Below, piece after piece: positions 40,574 through 52,000 of a stretch of DNA of 64,000 nucleotides (within the stretch, counting starts at the first letter, position 1; each line of letters begins with the position of its first letter). The position numbers were made by a program, and so were the translations under genes. Source of the DNA: Blattamonas nauphoetae. Lineage: Eukaryota; Preaxostyla; Oxymonadida. The stretch is taken from contig JARBJD010000192.1 of assembly GCA_033064195.1 (NCBI GenBank), positions 80,317 to 144,316 of the forward strand. Reading direction: 5' to 3'. The notes beneath the pieces are model-generated. The model was not told where the DNA came from and ran no database searches. It was given only the letters and a program-made list of their open reading frames with translations.

Positions 40574-41463
40574 CTCATGACATCAACTTCCAAATCGAAC
40601 CTGACACCCAGTGAATTACCCAGGTCCGTTCTTCTTCCTTCGGTGGCATGGCAGGATCCAAAGTCTGGAGCCGAACTCGACGCCGAGTATGCTCACCTCA
40701 TCGTCTCTGCCGATCGAAAACAACAACGACGACTGACGAGCCCCATCGCCCGACGAACATCGCTTCTCGATTGTCCCTGTCCCGCAGATGCACCAAACAA
40801 ACCAGCTCTCACATGTCGCCCGTTCGGGCGGGACATAAAGTCCCGTTCTCTCTCTCCTGCAGGGGCGGAGTGATGTAGTGGTCGAGGATCTCCTAACACA
40901 AGCTTCGTTTGATCTCCAACGTACCTCACCATCCACAGCAGCTATCCGCTGCACCGCTTTATCCGCCTCGTCTGGCCAGCTCGTCAGCATCTCTCTTTCT
41001 CCGTCACTCCGCTCCAACTTTCCTGCAACTTTCGCTCTCCTTCATCCTTCGTCTCCCATTCTCCAACAAAAACGCTCACCTCCGCCACCTCAACCCGACA
41101 CAAGAAAGGACATCAACCAGTGGCTCTCGTCTCACTCGCACTAAACCACATCAACAACGTCATCGCAGTTGGAAGGCGTGGATGAGCGAATTGAAGAGCA
41201 GAAGGCAGCCGACGAGCAGTTCATGTCGTGCTGCTCCACATGTTGCAGATAAACTCTCCACTGTGTATGTCCAGACATCACTTCGCCTATCAACAAAAGA
41301 CCATCCATCCCCTCTCCACTGTCAGGTGACACACTCGACATTGGCCTCCCCTGTCACATCACCATCCTTCTGCCCCGCCAACGGAGAAGACGAATCGGTT
41401 CAGGAGACCGAGGTCGACTCAGTCAGACTGCTTGTTCTCGTCTTCGAACATCACAACCACTAA
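40574..41463 (+). other. GC-richer host-like block, coding status unclear
   Basis: Overlapping plus-strand frames (40,415-40,873 and 40,909-41,463) and a minus-strand frame (40,616-41,017) have Ser/Pro/Arg-rich, host-like composition. No frame contains a recognisable domain. Either a decayed host gene or fragments of an intron-bearing one. Confidence 0.3.
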
Positions 41464-41813
41464 CTCCCTCTTCACACCACCTTCCCTCCTCTCGACCACG
41501 TCACTTCCGACCAGACTGAATTCGCTCATCCACAACTTTATGCCTTCACAAAACTGATGATGAGTGCTCTGGGAAAGCCACATACGAACTTGACAGCCCT
41601 TTCATCATCACCACCACAATCTCAACACTCGATCTTCTCGTTCCATGAACCAGACTCACCAGCTCTATATCTTCCGCAGAACTTCTCCACATCGAAAGCG
41701 AGCTGTCGGAAAGAAACACAAGAAATTTTCACAATCCATCAGACGATGCAAGCTCGGTCATTCTTTTCTCCAGTACCTTCACAACACTATATCTTCGGCT
41801 CCTCGTTCTCGTC

Positions 41814-42718
41814 GTGCACATCGAGCGAGGATGGAAGAGTGATTTCTGTGTCCTGCTCAGCCAACCCGTTCTCTTCGCTTTCCTGATCACGCTCTTGTAC
41901 TTCCTCCTTCCGTTCAGCTCTGATGTGCTTTATTCCCCAACGACAGCCCAAGTGTTTGTTTCTGGAGCCAGCTGCTTCTTGGATGGAGATTTCAAAGTGG
42001 ACTACAAACTGTCGGACATGGACTGGAAATTTGATCTGAACTCGGCGATGTCTCCCGTGCCATTCTCGTCCGGCGTGGGTGATATGCTCCTGAAATCATG
42101 CAAATTCGAACGCACTTGTATTCTGAACTCAATACTCGTCTGTGACGTCTCTGAAACTGTTGCTCTCGAGTCATCGTCGTTCTCAACCACACTCGCACCC
42201 AGCCACTTATCGTCCTCGACACGATCCAAACGGTGACATTCCAGAATGTACAATTTGATGATTGTGTCTCATCGACACTAAACGAAGGATTGTGTGAATA
42301 CGAAACAACCACCACGTTGACTGTGTTCATTGCCATCGCTGAATGCATCGCTGTGCAATGCGGCGGGTCTCTCAACTTGAAAAGTGTGTCGATGTCTGGA
42401 AACGGCGATACCAAAGGCAATTTTGCTCCAGCACGGAAGTGCTTTCGATGTGTTTCAGAAGGAACAGCGAACATAGCCTCGGCAAGCGGAGATGGAGCAG
42501 ATGCTCCACTGCACTGGATCTCGGGCTCCGAATCCACAATCAAGAAAGATGACAAAATACACGCGTCTCCTCTATTCGTCGCTGAACTTAAGAACAACGA
42601 GAGCACCAGCACACTCACCAAGAACGGGACGATCAACATCGAGCTCTCTTGGAAATGGCGACTCATCTTCGATAACGGAATGCACAGCACGGAAACAATC
42701 AACATTCGCTCCTCCTAG
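41814..42718 (+). pseudogene. Fragments of a host secreted beta-helix-type gene
   Basis: Two consecutive plus-strand frames. The first (41,814-42,236) has a hydrophobic segment (FAFLITLLYFLLPFSS), then YSPTTAQVFVSGASCFLDGD and LLKSCKFERTCILNSILVCD. The second (42,233-42,718) continues MTFQNVQFDDCVSSTL and ECIAVQCGGSLNLKSVSM. The short repeats of the type SFxxC/S resemble the secreted beta-helix family at 14.4-15.6 kb. The frame break at 42,235 and missing ends mark a relic carried by the insert. Confidence 0.4.
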
Positions 42719-42898
42719 TCCATTTCATCATCTTCATCCTCCTCTTCTGCCATCCCAAGAATCAACAGAAGCCAACTCTTGCATCTCAGCAAAAACCAGA
42801 CAACATCCAGCAAGACATCAAGTTTGAAGACGAGATCATGGTCGTGGATCCAACAACAGCATATTTCGGCAAGCACAACAGCGATTCACACGCTGGAC

Positions 42899-43096
42899 TC
42901 GAGAGGGGGAAAAGGGAGGGGACGGGACAAGGGAGGAGTGAGAGATGTTGTGAAGGAAGTGGAGGGAGAGAAAGGAGGAGGAGAGAATAGGAGAGGAGGC
43001 AGGCAGAGGAGGAACAGAAGAGACGAGAAGAAGATGACAGATGACGTCGGGAGGAGGAAGAGTGACGACAGAGGGAGGAAGAGAGGAGGCGAATGA
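42899..43096 (+). repeat. Purine-rich (GGA/GAG) low-complexity tract
   Basis: About 200 bases almost entirely A and G, made of gaggagg and gggaggag variants. The frames across it encode Arg/Gly/Glu-rich or, inverse, Ser/Pro/Leu-rich strings and are not credible genes. Confidence 0.8.
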
Positions 43097-43099
43097 TGG

Positions 43100-44190
43100 A
43101 GAACAAAACCTCAGCAACCTCTGATTTGTTCCCACGGATGACAACGACACGCTATTTGCCGTTTTCGCACCTCACACGAAAAGTGAGACTCTGAGAATCC
43201 ACAACCGACGAAGCAGGATGAACGTGGAAGAAAGACATGATGAGGAAGGGCTGAGATAGCTGAAAAGATGAGATCTCCCTCAACCTCGTTCAATCTCTTT
43301 TTCAAAAGACTATCATTCCATTCACCTCTCGTTTGAACAACAAAAAACTGTGAATTGAGATTTGGATTTGATCGGACCCATAATAATAGTTTTGCTCCCA
43401 AACTCGCTCATTCTGACTTCATTCGCCACGAGGAGCCAAAAACAGCTTTAAAATTCATTATTATCACCGAAAACGCCCAAAAATCGCAATTATCCTTCTA
43501 TTTCAGAATCGGACACGAAAAAGTGGAGGGAGGACAAAAAGAGAGGAGGACAGGACAACTTAACATCATAACAACATATATTCGAATGTCCACTCTCATT
43601 GATTGAATGAACGGTTGATCAAACACTCAATGTCAAAATAAACAGTTCTCGTTGTGTCAGAAATAGGTTGCGTGTCACATCAAAACAGGGTCGTTTGCGT
43701 TTATTGTGGAATAAAAAAAGATGGTTTGTGATAGTGACCTACGAAACACGCTTTTCTACCGGATCAGAGAACAGATCTTCACTAACTTTTGAATGACTCA
43801 CATCAGAACAATTGGAAATCAAGACAATTAATGAACGTGAATTACCTCACAAACTGTTCTCGGATGGATTTAGGTGAAGATTGGTCAACTCGCTGAAACA
43901 CAATCGACTTTTTGCTGGTTTTGGGATCATACGCAGGTTTAACATGGTCCAATAACTTCACAAATCCCCATGATTGTATCAAAATTGACAAACAATGGCT
44001 ATTTTACCAGAAACCCAGCTGTCTGTATGGATGAACCCGATGAGGACTGTTTTCTCATTCTTTTATCTTTGACATTCTCATTTGAGATATTTCATCTTGT
44101 TCAGTTCAATTATTTGTTTTTGGTGGAATGGTGGAGCAACGTGAAGACATCCTGTACCTTTTTTCAGTGGTATCAATGAAATACCAGACT
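43100..44190 (+). other. No gene recognised
   Basis: AT-rich sequence inside the insert, with only short unsupported frames. Confidence 0.4.
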
Positions 44191-44410
44191 TGTTTTCATT
44201 TCTGAATTATTCATGTTCATTTCTGAACAATCATTTTTCATTTCTGAACAATTCTTCTTCATTTCTGAACAATCATTTTCATTTCTGAATTATTCGTGTT
44301 CATTTCTGAACAATCATTTTCAATTCTGAACAATTCCTCTTCATTTCTGAACAATCATTTTCATTTCTGAATTATTCCTCTTCATTTCAGAACTATTCTT
44401 CTTCATTTTT
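44191..44410 (-). repeat. Satellite-like array, TTCAGAAATGAA units, right (inverted)
   Basis: About ten ~20-bp units of ttcatttctgaa with spacers, the inverse of the 38,901-39,040 array and in the same spacer order (gaagagg, aaatgatt, gaagaag, aacatg). Together they bracket 5.2 kb. Confidence 0.85.
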
Positions 44411-45309
44411 GGCATGTTAATTGGATTGGACGGTGCCAGCGTTGGACTGGACAATTGACTTCGGTTGGATATTCAATTTTCATCCTGTTCATTTTACTCT
44501 CATTCCATATATTTGTTTCCTTTCACTTGAAAATGAGAATAGTCTGTTGAAAATCAGCGAAATGGTGAGAATCCGATGATACTCTTCTTCAAGTGACGAG
44601 TTGCTTGATCCACCCACCATTGGACGTCATTGGATGTCATTGGACATTTCGCTGATACTTTTGTTCTGATGTCTTCTCAATTAGTGCATACCGTTTTTGA
44701 AGTTTTCAAAGAGTCGGCAAAATTGGACTGTCCGATTGGACATCCAGTCCTGGACGTCCAATCGACATCTAGAAAGGGTCACAGTTGCTTCTCCATTTCG
44801 ATGTTGGTGTGATATTACCACCCATCTCTCACTTTTTTGATTAGTCTTAGACCTCATCACTTTGTTTGAGCGAGGTAGTGCCTTCATCTCTGCATTTTGC
44901 TGCCCCTGGATGTGACCAAACTCAGAACAGTTTGAGTCGCCGTTGATAGTGTTTTCTCTCTTTATTTTCAATTTCTAGCCACTTCCTTCACTTCTTCTCT
45001 CCATCTCTTGCAGGAACAGGGTGCTCATTCATCCACAAGCGAAAAGTCAACACGATCGAACTGTCGGACGTATTCTCCTCTGAGAAGAAATGAACAACTG
45101 TCATCGAATTGGTAGAAAATGGACTCAGAGTATTTTCAAAGGGAACCTCCAAGACGACGGGCATATTGTTCCCCAATATGCACTAGGATGGGAGATCTGT
45201 TGCCATCGGTTTGCATCTCTTGCTTATTCATTTTTGACATTTTTCATCGTATTGGACCCTCCTCATTCATATCTTCACATTCGACATATAGATCGGGAGT
45301 TAAGGGAGA

Positions 45310-45654
45310 TTTGAGCAGATCGCGAAACAGGCCGAGGCGAAGAGGCAAGAATCAGAGGAGATGGTAGCTAGGAATATGGAATCAGATGATGAGAAGAAAG
45401 ATTCGAAGACAGTTGTGATTCCAAAGGAAGTGAAGTCTCCAGAACCCAGCCAGAACAAGATTGAACAAGAACACACTGTTGCACTTGTTGTAACTCTAAC
45501 TGATCAAACGATGGCCGAATCAATCGGTGAAGAAAGAAGGAATCAACAAAACAAGTCGAGAAGAAAGAAGAACCGAAAGTTCAGGACAATGAAATACTTT
45601 GCGAAAACAATGGAAGAGAAGAATTTATCATCGATACAAGGTTTGTCAGAATGA
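45310..45654 (+). other. Charged open frame, possible host exon
   Basis: A frame open from about 45,310 reads EQIAKQAEAKRQESEEMVAR, VIPKEVKSPEPSQ and KSRRKKNRKFRTMKYFAKTM before a TGA at 45,654. Coiled-coil-like and Lys/Glu-rich. No upstream exon or family identified. Confidence 0.25.
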
Positions 45655-46788
45655 ATTCCCAGAAATTTCATCTCATCTTCATTGTCCTCTCAAGAGATAT
45701 CTCCGTTCTTCATAATCTTTCACATTCTCCACATTGATCCTTCTTCTCTTTTTCTCCTTAACCTCCAGAATTCAACATTTCCCCCCACACGACAATGCTC
45801 CAACGAAGTCAACGTCGTTGAACACAGCTTCTTCAACCGGGTATTCTTCACAATCGCTTTCCTCAAGATCTTCCTCTAAATCATGATCACACTTGTTAAC
45901 GGTCTCACCTACTCTTTTTTGGTCATACACAGACACCCTGGACTGAATTTGTGTTCTGATCTCTTCGAACTCGGCGTATTTCTACTTGTGCATGGCCCTG
46001 ATGATCACACTTGCGAAAATCGGAAAGGAGGGGAATCAAAGATTCTTGGACGCTCGCTTCGATCTGAACAGGGAGTGACGGTGAATGAAAAGCAAACAAG
46101 GAAGGGGATGCGAGGAAGAACGAACATAGACGCGCTGTTGATGTTTGTAAGATCTCAACCAGCCCTAAAATAGACTGAGCCAATCGTCGAAGGAAATTCA
46201 GAAGAATCACAACAAGCTGAAGGTCGGCTGCCGTATATTTTGTCTTCTTTTCACTTAATTCGTCACTAATCACACTTTTTTTACCTTGTGTCATTTTTAC
46301 CAGCCAGGTTCTGATATCCACCCTCGCCATATCAATTATTCCATCTTTGAGATCATTGCTGCAAGAATATGTTTGTTGAATTGATAATTCGAGGAGAAAA
46401 GGATGTGGTTTGGAATGATCATCCCATTTCCATCCGATAATTCAGTTCTCCGGACACAATTGACCTCAATCTGCTGAAATATCTCTAATCTGCCCACAGA
46501 ACACCTTCCCTTGTCGTTTCGAGTCATTTTGTTGCAATGACTTGGATTTCACCCATTGCCCGGTTTTATGAACTCCCTCGGCTCCCAAATAGGAGACTGG
46601 ACATTGGACTGGACATTGCCACCTCGACTGGACACAGCTTAACAGGCCAACTTCATTTCAGAACAAGTCTCCCTGTAGAGAGGTGAAATGAACAGATGAA
46701 AAGTGTGGAAAATGAGAAAAAGTTAGAAAATTCGAAGCTCCCAAATAGGCGATGATCGGACGCCAAAAAAGTGACCGTCGGATCAAAT

Positions 46789-46796
46789 GATCCGAC
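46789..46796. repeat. 8-bp direct repeat flanking the 8.3-kb insert, right copy
   Basis: GATCCGAC, as at 38,498-38,505. From here the severed 5' end of the coiled-coil gene reads back to an ATG at 46,837. Confidence 0.6.
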
Positions 46797-46992
46797 GAAT
46801 GCACTAAAATGTGCTGACCAGTCAGAACCCTGATCATAGATGTTTTCAAAACAGTTCTGTTTAGGATCAAACGGTTCTAAAATCTTTAGATCTTTACCAA
46901 AATGTTCTAAAAACTTTGAATCTTTTCCAAAATGTTCTAAACTGTTCCGAATCATTTTAAACAGAATAAAAATATTTGAAACACTTTTGAAA

Positions 46993-48956
46993 TTAAACGA
47001 TATTGAACTCATCAATGAACTCTGGTGATAAATCATCGATGGAAGCAGCATGATATTTTGTGTGTTGGATTGGAACGTACACTATTTTTGGTAGACTCGT
47101 GAGTCCATTCAGAAGTGTAGCTATAACATTTCCGTGTTTGTATTCAATGAACTGACCAACAAACTGAAACTGTCTTCGCTTCTTCTGAAACTTGGCAACA
47201 GTCTTGTCCAAATCAAGGTGGATCAACAGTATGTTTCCTGGTTTATATCGCCAAAGCATTTGTGTTGTCTGTTGTCGTTGGATATTCTTTAATTGTTCTT
47301 CACAACTAGAGATGTACAGTGCTTCAATTTCACGATTGTTTTGTGCTTGCTGTGGAGTGAACTTATTCCAGTACGCTCGATGTGGAGTCATGTTGTAGTA
47401 TTCCACCATCTGATTCATCATTGAATGATTTGCCATCTGTGTTGCATTGTCTTTAAATCCATCTCTGATTGTTCTGATCACTCGATCGACAATTCGATTA
47501 TGATTAGTGAATGGTGAACTTGTGAAATATGTACTGACATTTTGTTTCTTGAAATACGTTTGTGCTTCTCCACTTGTCCATGCTGCTTCTCCATCACCAC
47601 GAATGTTATTTACATTAACTCCACGATGATTTATCAGGTCATTGATTGCAGTCTTAACTTTGCTCCATGATTTATCCAGTACAGGAATTACTATTAAGTA
47701 TTTGGTGTTGATATTAATGGCGAAGAGGTAGATCTGAAGAACTGTTTTCGACGTTGGTGATTGGATGAATACAAGATCAATTTCCCATGATCCAAACTTG
47801 GGAGAGAAGTATGGTCTGTTACACTTTTGTGGAACCTTTTTGTCTGATGTCTTCTGTGGATCTCCAGTGATGTCTTTGGACATGAATTGCATCTTTGATC
47901 GAAATGGATTTTGAATTTTTGTCACGGCTTTTGGTAGTTTTGGTTGATCAATCATCAATGTGTCAACTCCTTTTTCCCTCCTTATTTTCCTCGGATGTGC
48001 AGTATCCCATCGGTGAACATATTCATCGTACCATTCCTGAAAAGATCTTCCACCAAATGGTATTTGTTTAGGATGTGCTAAAATGAACTCAGTTTCGTCA
48101 TTTCCGAGAGTTCTGCTGACGTATGAGAGAATGAACATATTTCGATTCAGTTTCTTTGATTCAACAATCTGTTTGTCAATGAATTGTTCCATTTTCTGTT
48201 GATTGTCCAACATTGAATGCTCGGCTTTTATTTGTTCCTCCTCTGAATTGTCCTTCTGTTGATGATCAAAATAGCCTTTCACTTGTTCCAACATGCTCAG
48301 CACTTGCCTTGTCGTCTTGCTAAAGGCTTCGAACCCTCCTGAGGGGAGAGTTGGTTCGACCTTGTTGATCTCTCTGACTGAGGGTATGACGCTTCTGGCA
48401 ATATTCACAGATGGACGTATATCTGGTGACTTGGGGATCAGTGGATCATCATCTTCAAACCTCCTCTCTTTCATTGGGAATTCATATTCTGAACCAATTG
48501 ATGTCGGGTTTCTCTTCTGTCCAGGGATGATTGGAGATTCCGGAGGTTCAATAGCAATTGGTTGGGGAAGTTGTGTTGGAATGACGATTGCTAGTGGTTG
48601 ATTAAAATGACTATTCTGTGCTTCCTGATAATATCGTTGATATGCTCTGTATGCTTGTCTTGCATCGTTGTTACTGAGGATCCATCCGGTGAATTGTTTC
48701 ACAAATCTTTGAACAACTATTTTTCCATCAGCAATGTTTAAATCAGGAGGTAATTCTCCATTCAGCCAATCATTGAAGTATGTCTCATCATTTGCGTCGT
48801 AAGTTCCGTTTGAATCATTGACATGATAGGTTGGTAAACTTTGTGAAAACGTAAGTGTGACATTGTATAATTTTTGTATTGTAATGGAACGTGTTGTCCA
48901 GGAGGTTCTTCACTATTCGATCAATTTGTGTTGAATTCAAATACGGTCTACTCATT
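46993..48956 (-). pseudogene. Polinton integrase (retroviral-type, rve), one-base frameshift near its start
   Basis: Catalyses insertion of the element. The main frame contains GSWEIDLVFIQSP (first Asp), NNIRGDGEAAW (second Asp) and HNRIVDRVIRTIRDGF. The third catalytic position is Asp instead of Glu, 35 residues after the second, so D-D35-D. A chromo-like/SH3-like C-terminal part follows (WRYKPGNILLIHLD, FQFVGQFIEYKHGNVIATLL). The start lies further up, at the ATG at 48,956 (MSRPYLNSTQIDRI). That frame must shift into the main frame at the A5 run at 48,871-48,875. A late-type motif (TTTATTTTTGTAGAA) precedes the ATG. The shift is either a real inactivating indel or a homopolymer sequencing error. 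Confidence 0.8.
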
Positions 48957-48972
48957 TCTACAAAAATAAAGT
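48957..48972 (-). promoter_or_regulatory. Late-type promoter motif, integrase
   Basis: TTTATTTTTGTAGAA abutting the ATG; supports the upstream start over the internal GTG at 48,702. Confidence 0.5.
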
Positions 48973-49065
48973 TTGTGTTTATTCGATTAGATAATCAGTT
49001 GCTTTCAGTCCATGAATGAATGGAGGACACGATTCATTTTCAAGGACGATTGCCTTCAGATGAAT

Positions 49066-52000
49066 TCAATTGAGACTGAGTTTCTGTTGTTGTATTTTCG
49101 CTATTTCAAATCCGTTCTGGTCATCGTCAGAATGAACTCTTCTTGTCTGGAAGTTCAGTGTTGTGGTCACAGTTTTCTCTCCATTCAGACACTTCACATA
49201 ATCGTCACTCGTGATGGTTGTCTTCTTCAGAGACACTCCTTTGATCTTGCATTTCTCATCGAGAGAGTAGCACTTGGGTGCAAGACAGATCATCTGTTCA
49301 CCTTCCTTCTCAATTGCTAATCCCAACAGTTTCTTCTCATCATCAACTCCCTTTTCTGGATTGGGAAACCATTCATATTTGTGAGCATCATAGAATTCCT
49401 TGTCAGCAATCACGTGTTCAAATTGTTGATGAATTCCAGCATTCGGATCTCCACTAATTGCCCAATAAGCAGAATCAGTATCTCCTTCACAAAAGTGAAT
49501 CTTGTTCATGTCTAGACACTTGTACATGAAGTTGTAGATGAAATTCAGATACCAGGACTTAGCATTGTCGAGTGTGAATACTGCTTCTTGCAGACATGTT
49601 TTGCATGATGCTTTCTCTCTGTCTTCAATCACGATGTAGTTGTCCTCATTGATCTCTCTTGTTGCCACAAATCCTTTCATCATCTGTTTCAAGTATGTTC
49701 TCTTCTCATTGCAGATTGTGATTGAGTTGTATTTCTCAGTGTTCATTCCATCGTATCCGTAACTTCCATTCAAGTTGGTCTTACAGAATTGTTCTTTTCC
49801 TTTGTTTCCAACCTTCATTGCTTCAATTCTATCATTCATGAACGAAGTCACAAACGGTTCAAATCCAGCATGTCTCGAGAATACCATCACACTCTTAATG
49901 TCGTCGACAATGAAGTGGCAATAGTCGATGAGGAACCACAGATAGTATGTCGAAAAGAACATGTACTGATCGTGTGTGCTCAAGAGTTGGGTCAGCTTCC
50001 TTTGCTTGTCATCAGTCTTCAATCCATGTTTCTTCATCAACGAGTATGTCTTCTCTCCAATGTTTTCTTCGGTTGTATTGACAACAATGTTTCTGAAGAT
50101 TGGTGGGAAGTTAATGAAATCGTTTATGTACTTTTCATCGATATGTCCTTTCAGTTCTGCAACGAACAATGTCTTCTGATTCTTGTTCTCGATGATCTCC
50201 CGACATTCTTTGTCTCCCGTTGTAGTGTACATACATCTTCCTGGCATGTACATTCTGTGTTTGGTGTATGGATTGTTCTTGTTCTTTATTGATGAGAAAG
50301 CACTCGGATAAAGTGAATTAAAGTCAACACCACAGACATGAGTCATGATGTGTTCTGTATCTGTAGATTTGACAACACCATCTTCAAATGAGAAGTGATT
50401 GATTGGTGTCACGTCTTTGATGTTCTGTCTATGTTGAACATTCGATAATCCACCAGTCACTGCTGCCCTCAACTTGTGATATGTTTGCTCATGTGTCAGA
50501 GTCATCGGCAATGATTTCCAGATGCAATACTTCTTGAGTTGGATTCTTAATCGTGTGAGATGTTCATCTTTGTCTGACTTGTAGGTGTTGCAGTTGTCAC
50601 AACATATCTTTACGTTCTCTTTTGAATGTCCTTTCGAATTGTCGATTCTATCCAATGTTGGTCGAACTGCTTGTGAGAAGTGGCACTTGCAGATATAACA
50701 AACTTTCTTGCACTGTTGAACAAACCACTCATAGTCTGCTTCATTGACGTTTTTGTTAGTATTGCGATGAGCTTTCTGGTCTTGGTACCTGTATCCTTCA
50801 ACTTTGTATTTCCAGTATTGTTTGGTGATTTTGATTGGACCAGAATCGTCACATTCGTTGTAATCTGCATCAATATCAAAGTCCTTGTAGGCACAAGCAT
50901 ACTTGATTGCAGAAGCATTTGCTGACAGTGAGAGATTGTACAACATATCCACTTTGTATTGGAAGTTCAAATCAATGAGATTATCCAGTGGTGCATTCAT
51001 ACATTCGACGTCTCTGATGTTGTAGAACTTGAGGTAATCCCATCTGTTCTTGAATCCTTGTTTGTTCCAATCATCAAGGTAAAGTTGGTAATCGGTGTCG
51101 GACATTTCACTATTATTCAGACTGGAATAGAATTCATATTTGGAGAATGGTTCTTGTTTGCTCAACACTGTGTTATAGTCTGATGAGTCAAATGATTCGT
51201 AGGCAAAGAATGATTTCTGGAGTGTTGTGTTTCCTCCAAAAGCTTTAACTGCATTATCCAAAGTCATTGGTCCAGTATCGGACATCATGTCAATGAATCG
51301 AAGAACTTGTTGTGTTTTCTCGTGTCGGATCAATACTTGTTTGTACTTTGTTGTTGATCCAAGGAAGCTCACGACTTTCCAATCCTTGTCAACGAGATCA
51401 CGAAAGATGAGATTGATGTCAAATCTGGAACTGTTGAATCCAATCACACTGACTTCATTTTGTGAGGGAATCACTGGATCCTTATACAAATTGTCTTCTC
51501 GAACTGTTTCTGCAGATTTGAAGAGTTGTCTGATCCATTGCTTCACAAAGTCCTTTCCATCTCGAAGATCAAAGTAGATTGACTTCACACCTGATTTTGT
51601 TTTGATTGCTGATGCAACAGAGAGAGGTTTAAGATGTGAGATCAATTGTGTATTATCTTCAGAGAACAAGTTGTCAAGAATGAGATCTTCCATTGTTTCA
51701 AAGTCATAAGTGATGTAGAACTGCGTTGGTTTGAATTCGTCTTGTCTCTTGTGTGCCATCAAAAATTCATTCGTCCTGTTGTTGAGGATATGTGGAACGT
51801 ATGGTCTTGGTGTTCGATCAAGTGCAATCTTCTTCACATGTTTTCCATCAAGTTCCTTACAATCAGCAAGATGCTTCTCATAATCTCTCGAGAAGTGTGA
51901 ATCTTTCACTTGGAATCCTCTTGATTGACAATATGGACAGAGTTTGTATCCAGTGAGTTTCTCAGGATCAGAAATGAACATCACATGAACAAGAGTTGGT

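Larger units (their letters stand above)
38506..46788. mobile_element. 8.28-kb insert of host-like debris inside the Polinton
   Basis: Flanked by the 8-bp repeat GATCCGAC. The ends share an inverted-repeat-like block: left tgatcctacggt, right inverted tgatccgacggt, offset by two or three bases. An 8-bp duplication would fit a hAT-type transposon. Composition and content differ from the Polinton: GC-richer fragments of host-type genes, GGACA-rich microrepeats, a purine tract and inverted satellite arrays. No transposase recognised inside. The alternative is a non-transposon insertion with a chance 8-bp repeat. Without it, the split coiled-coil gene reads through and the Polinton falls to normal size. 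Confidence 0.55.

Noticed and set aside
42786-43150. Minus-strand Leu/Ser/Pro-rich frames that look like signal peptides or membrane helices
   Set aside because: They arise from the purine-rich low-complexity tract and have no coherent domain.
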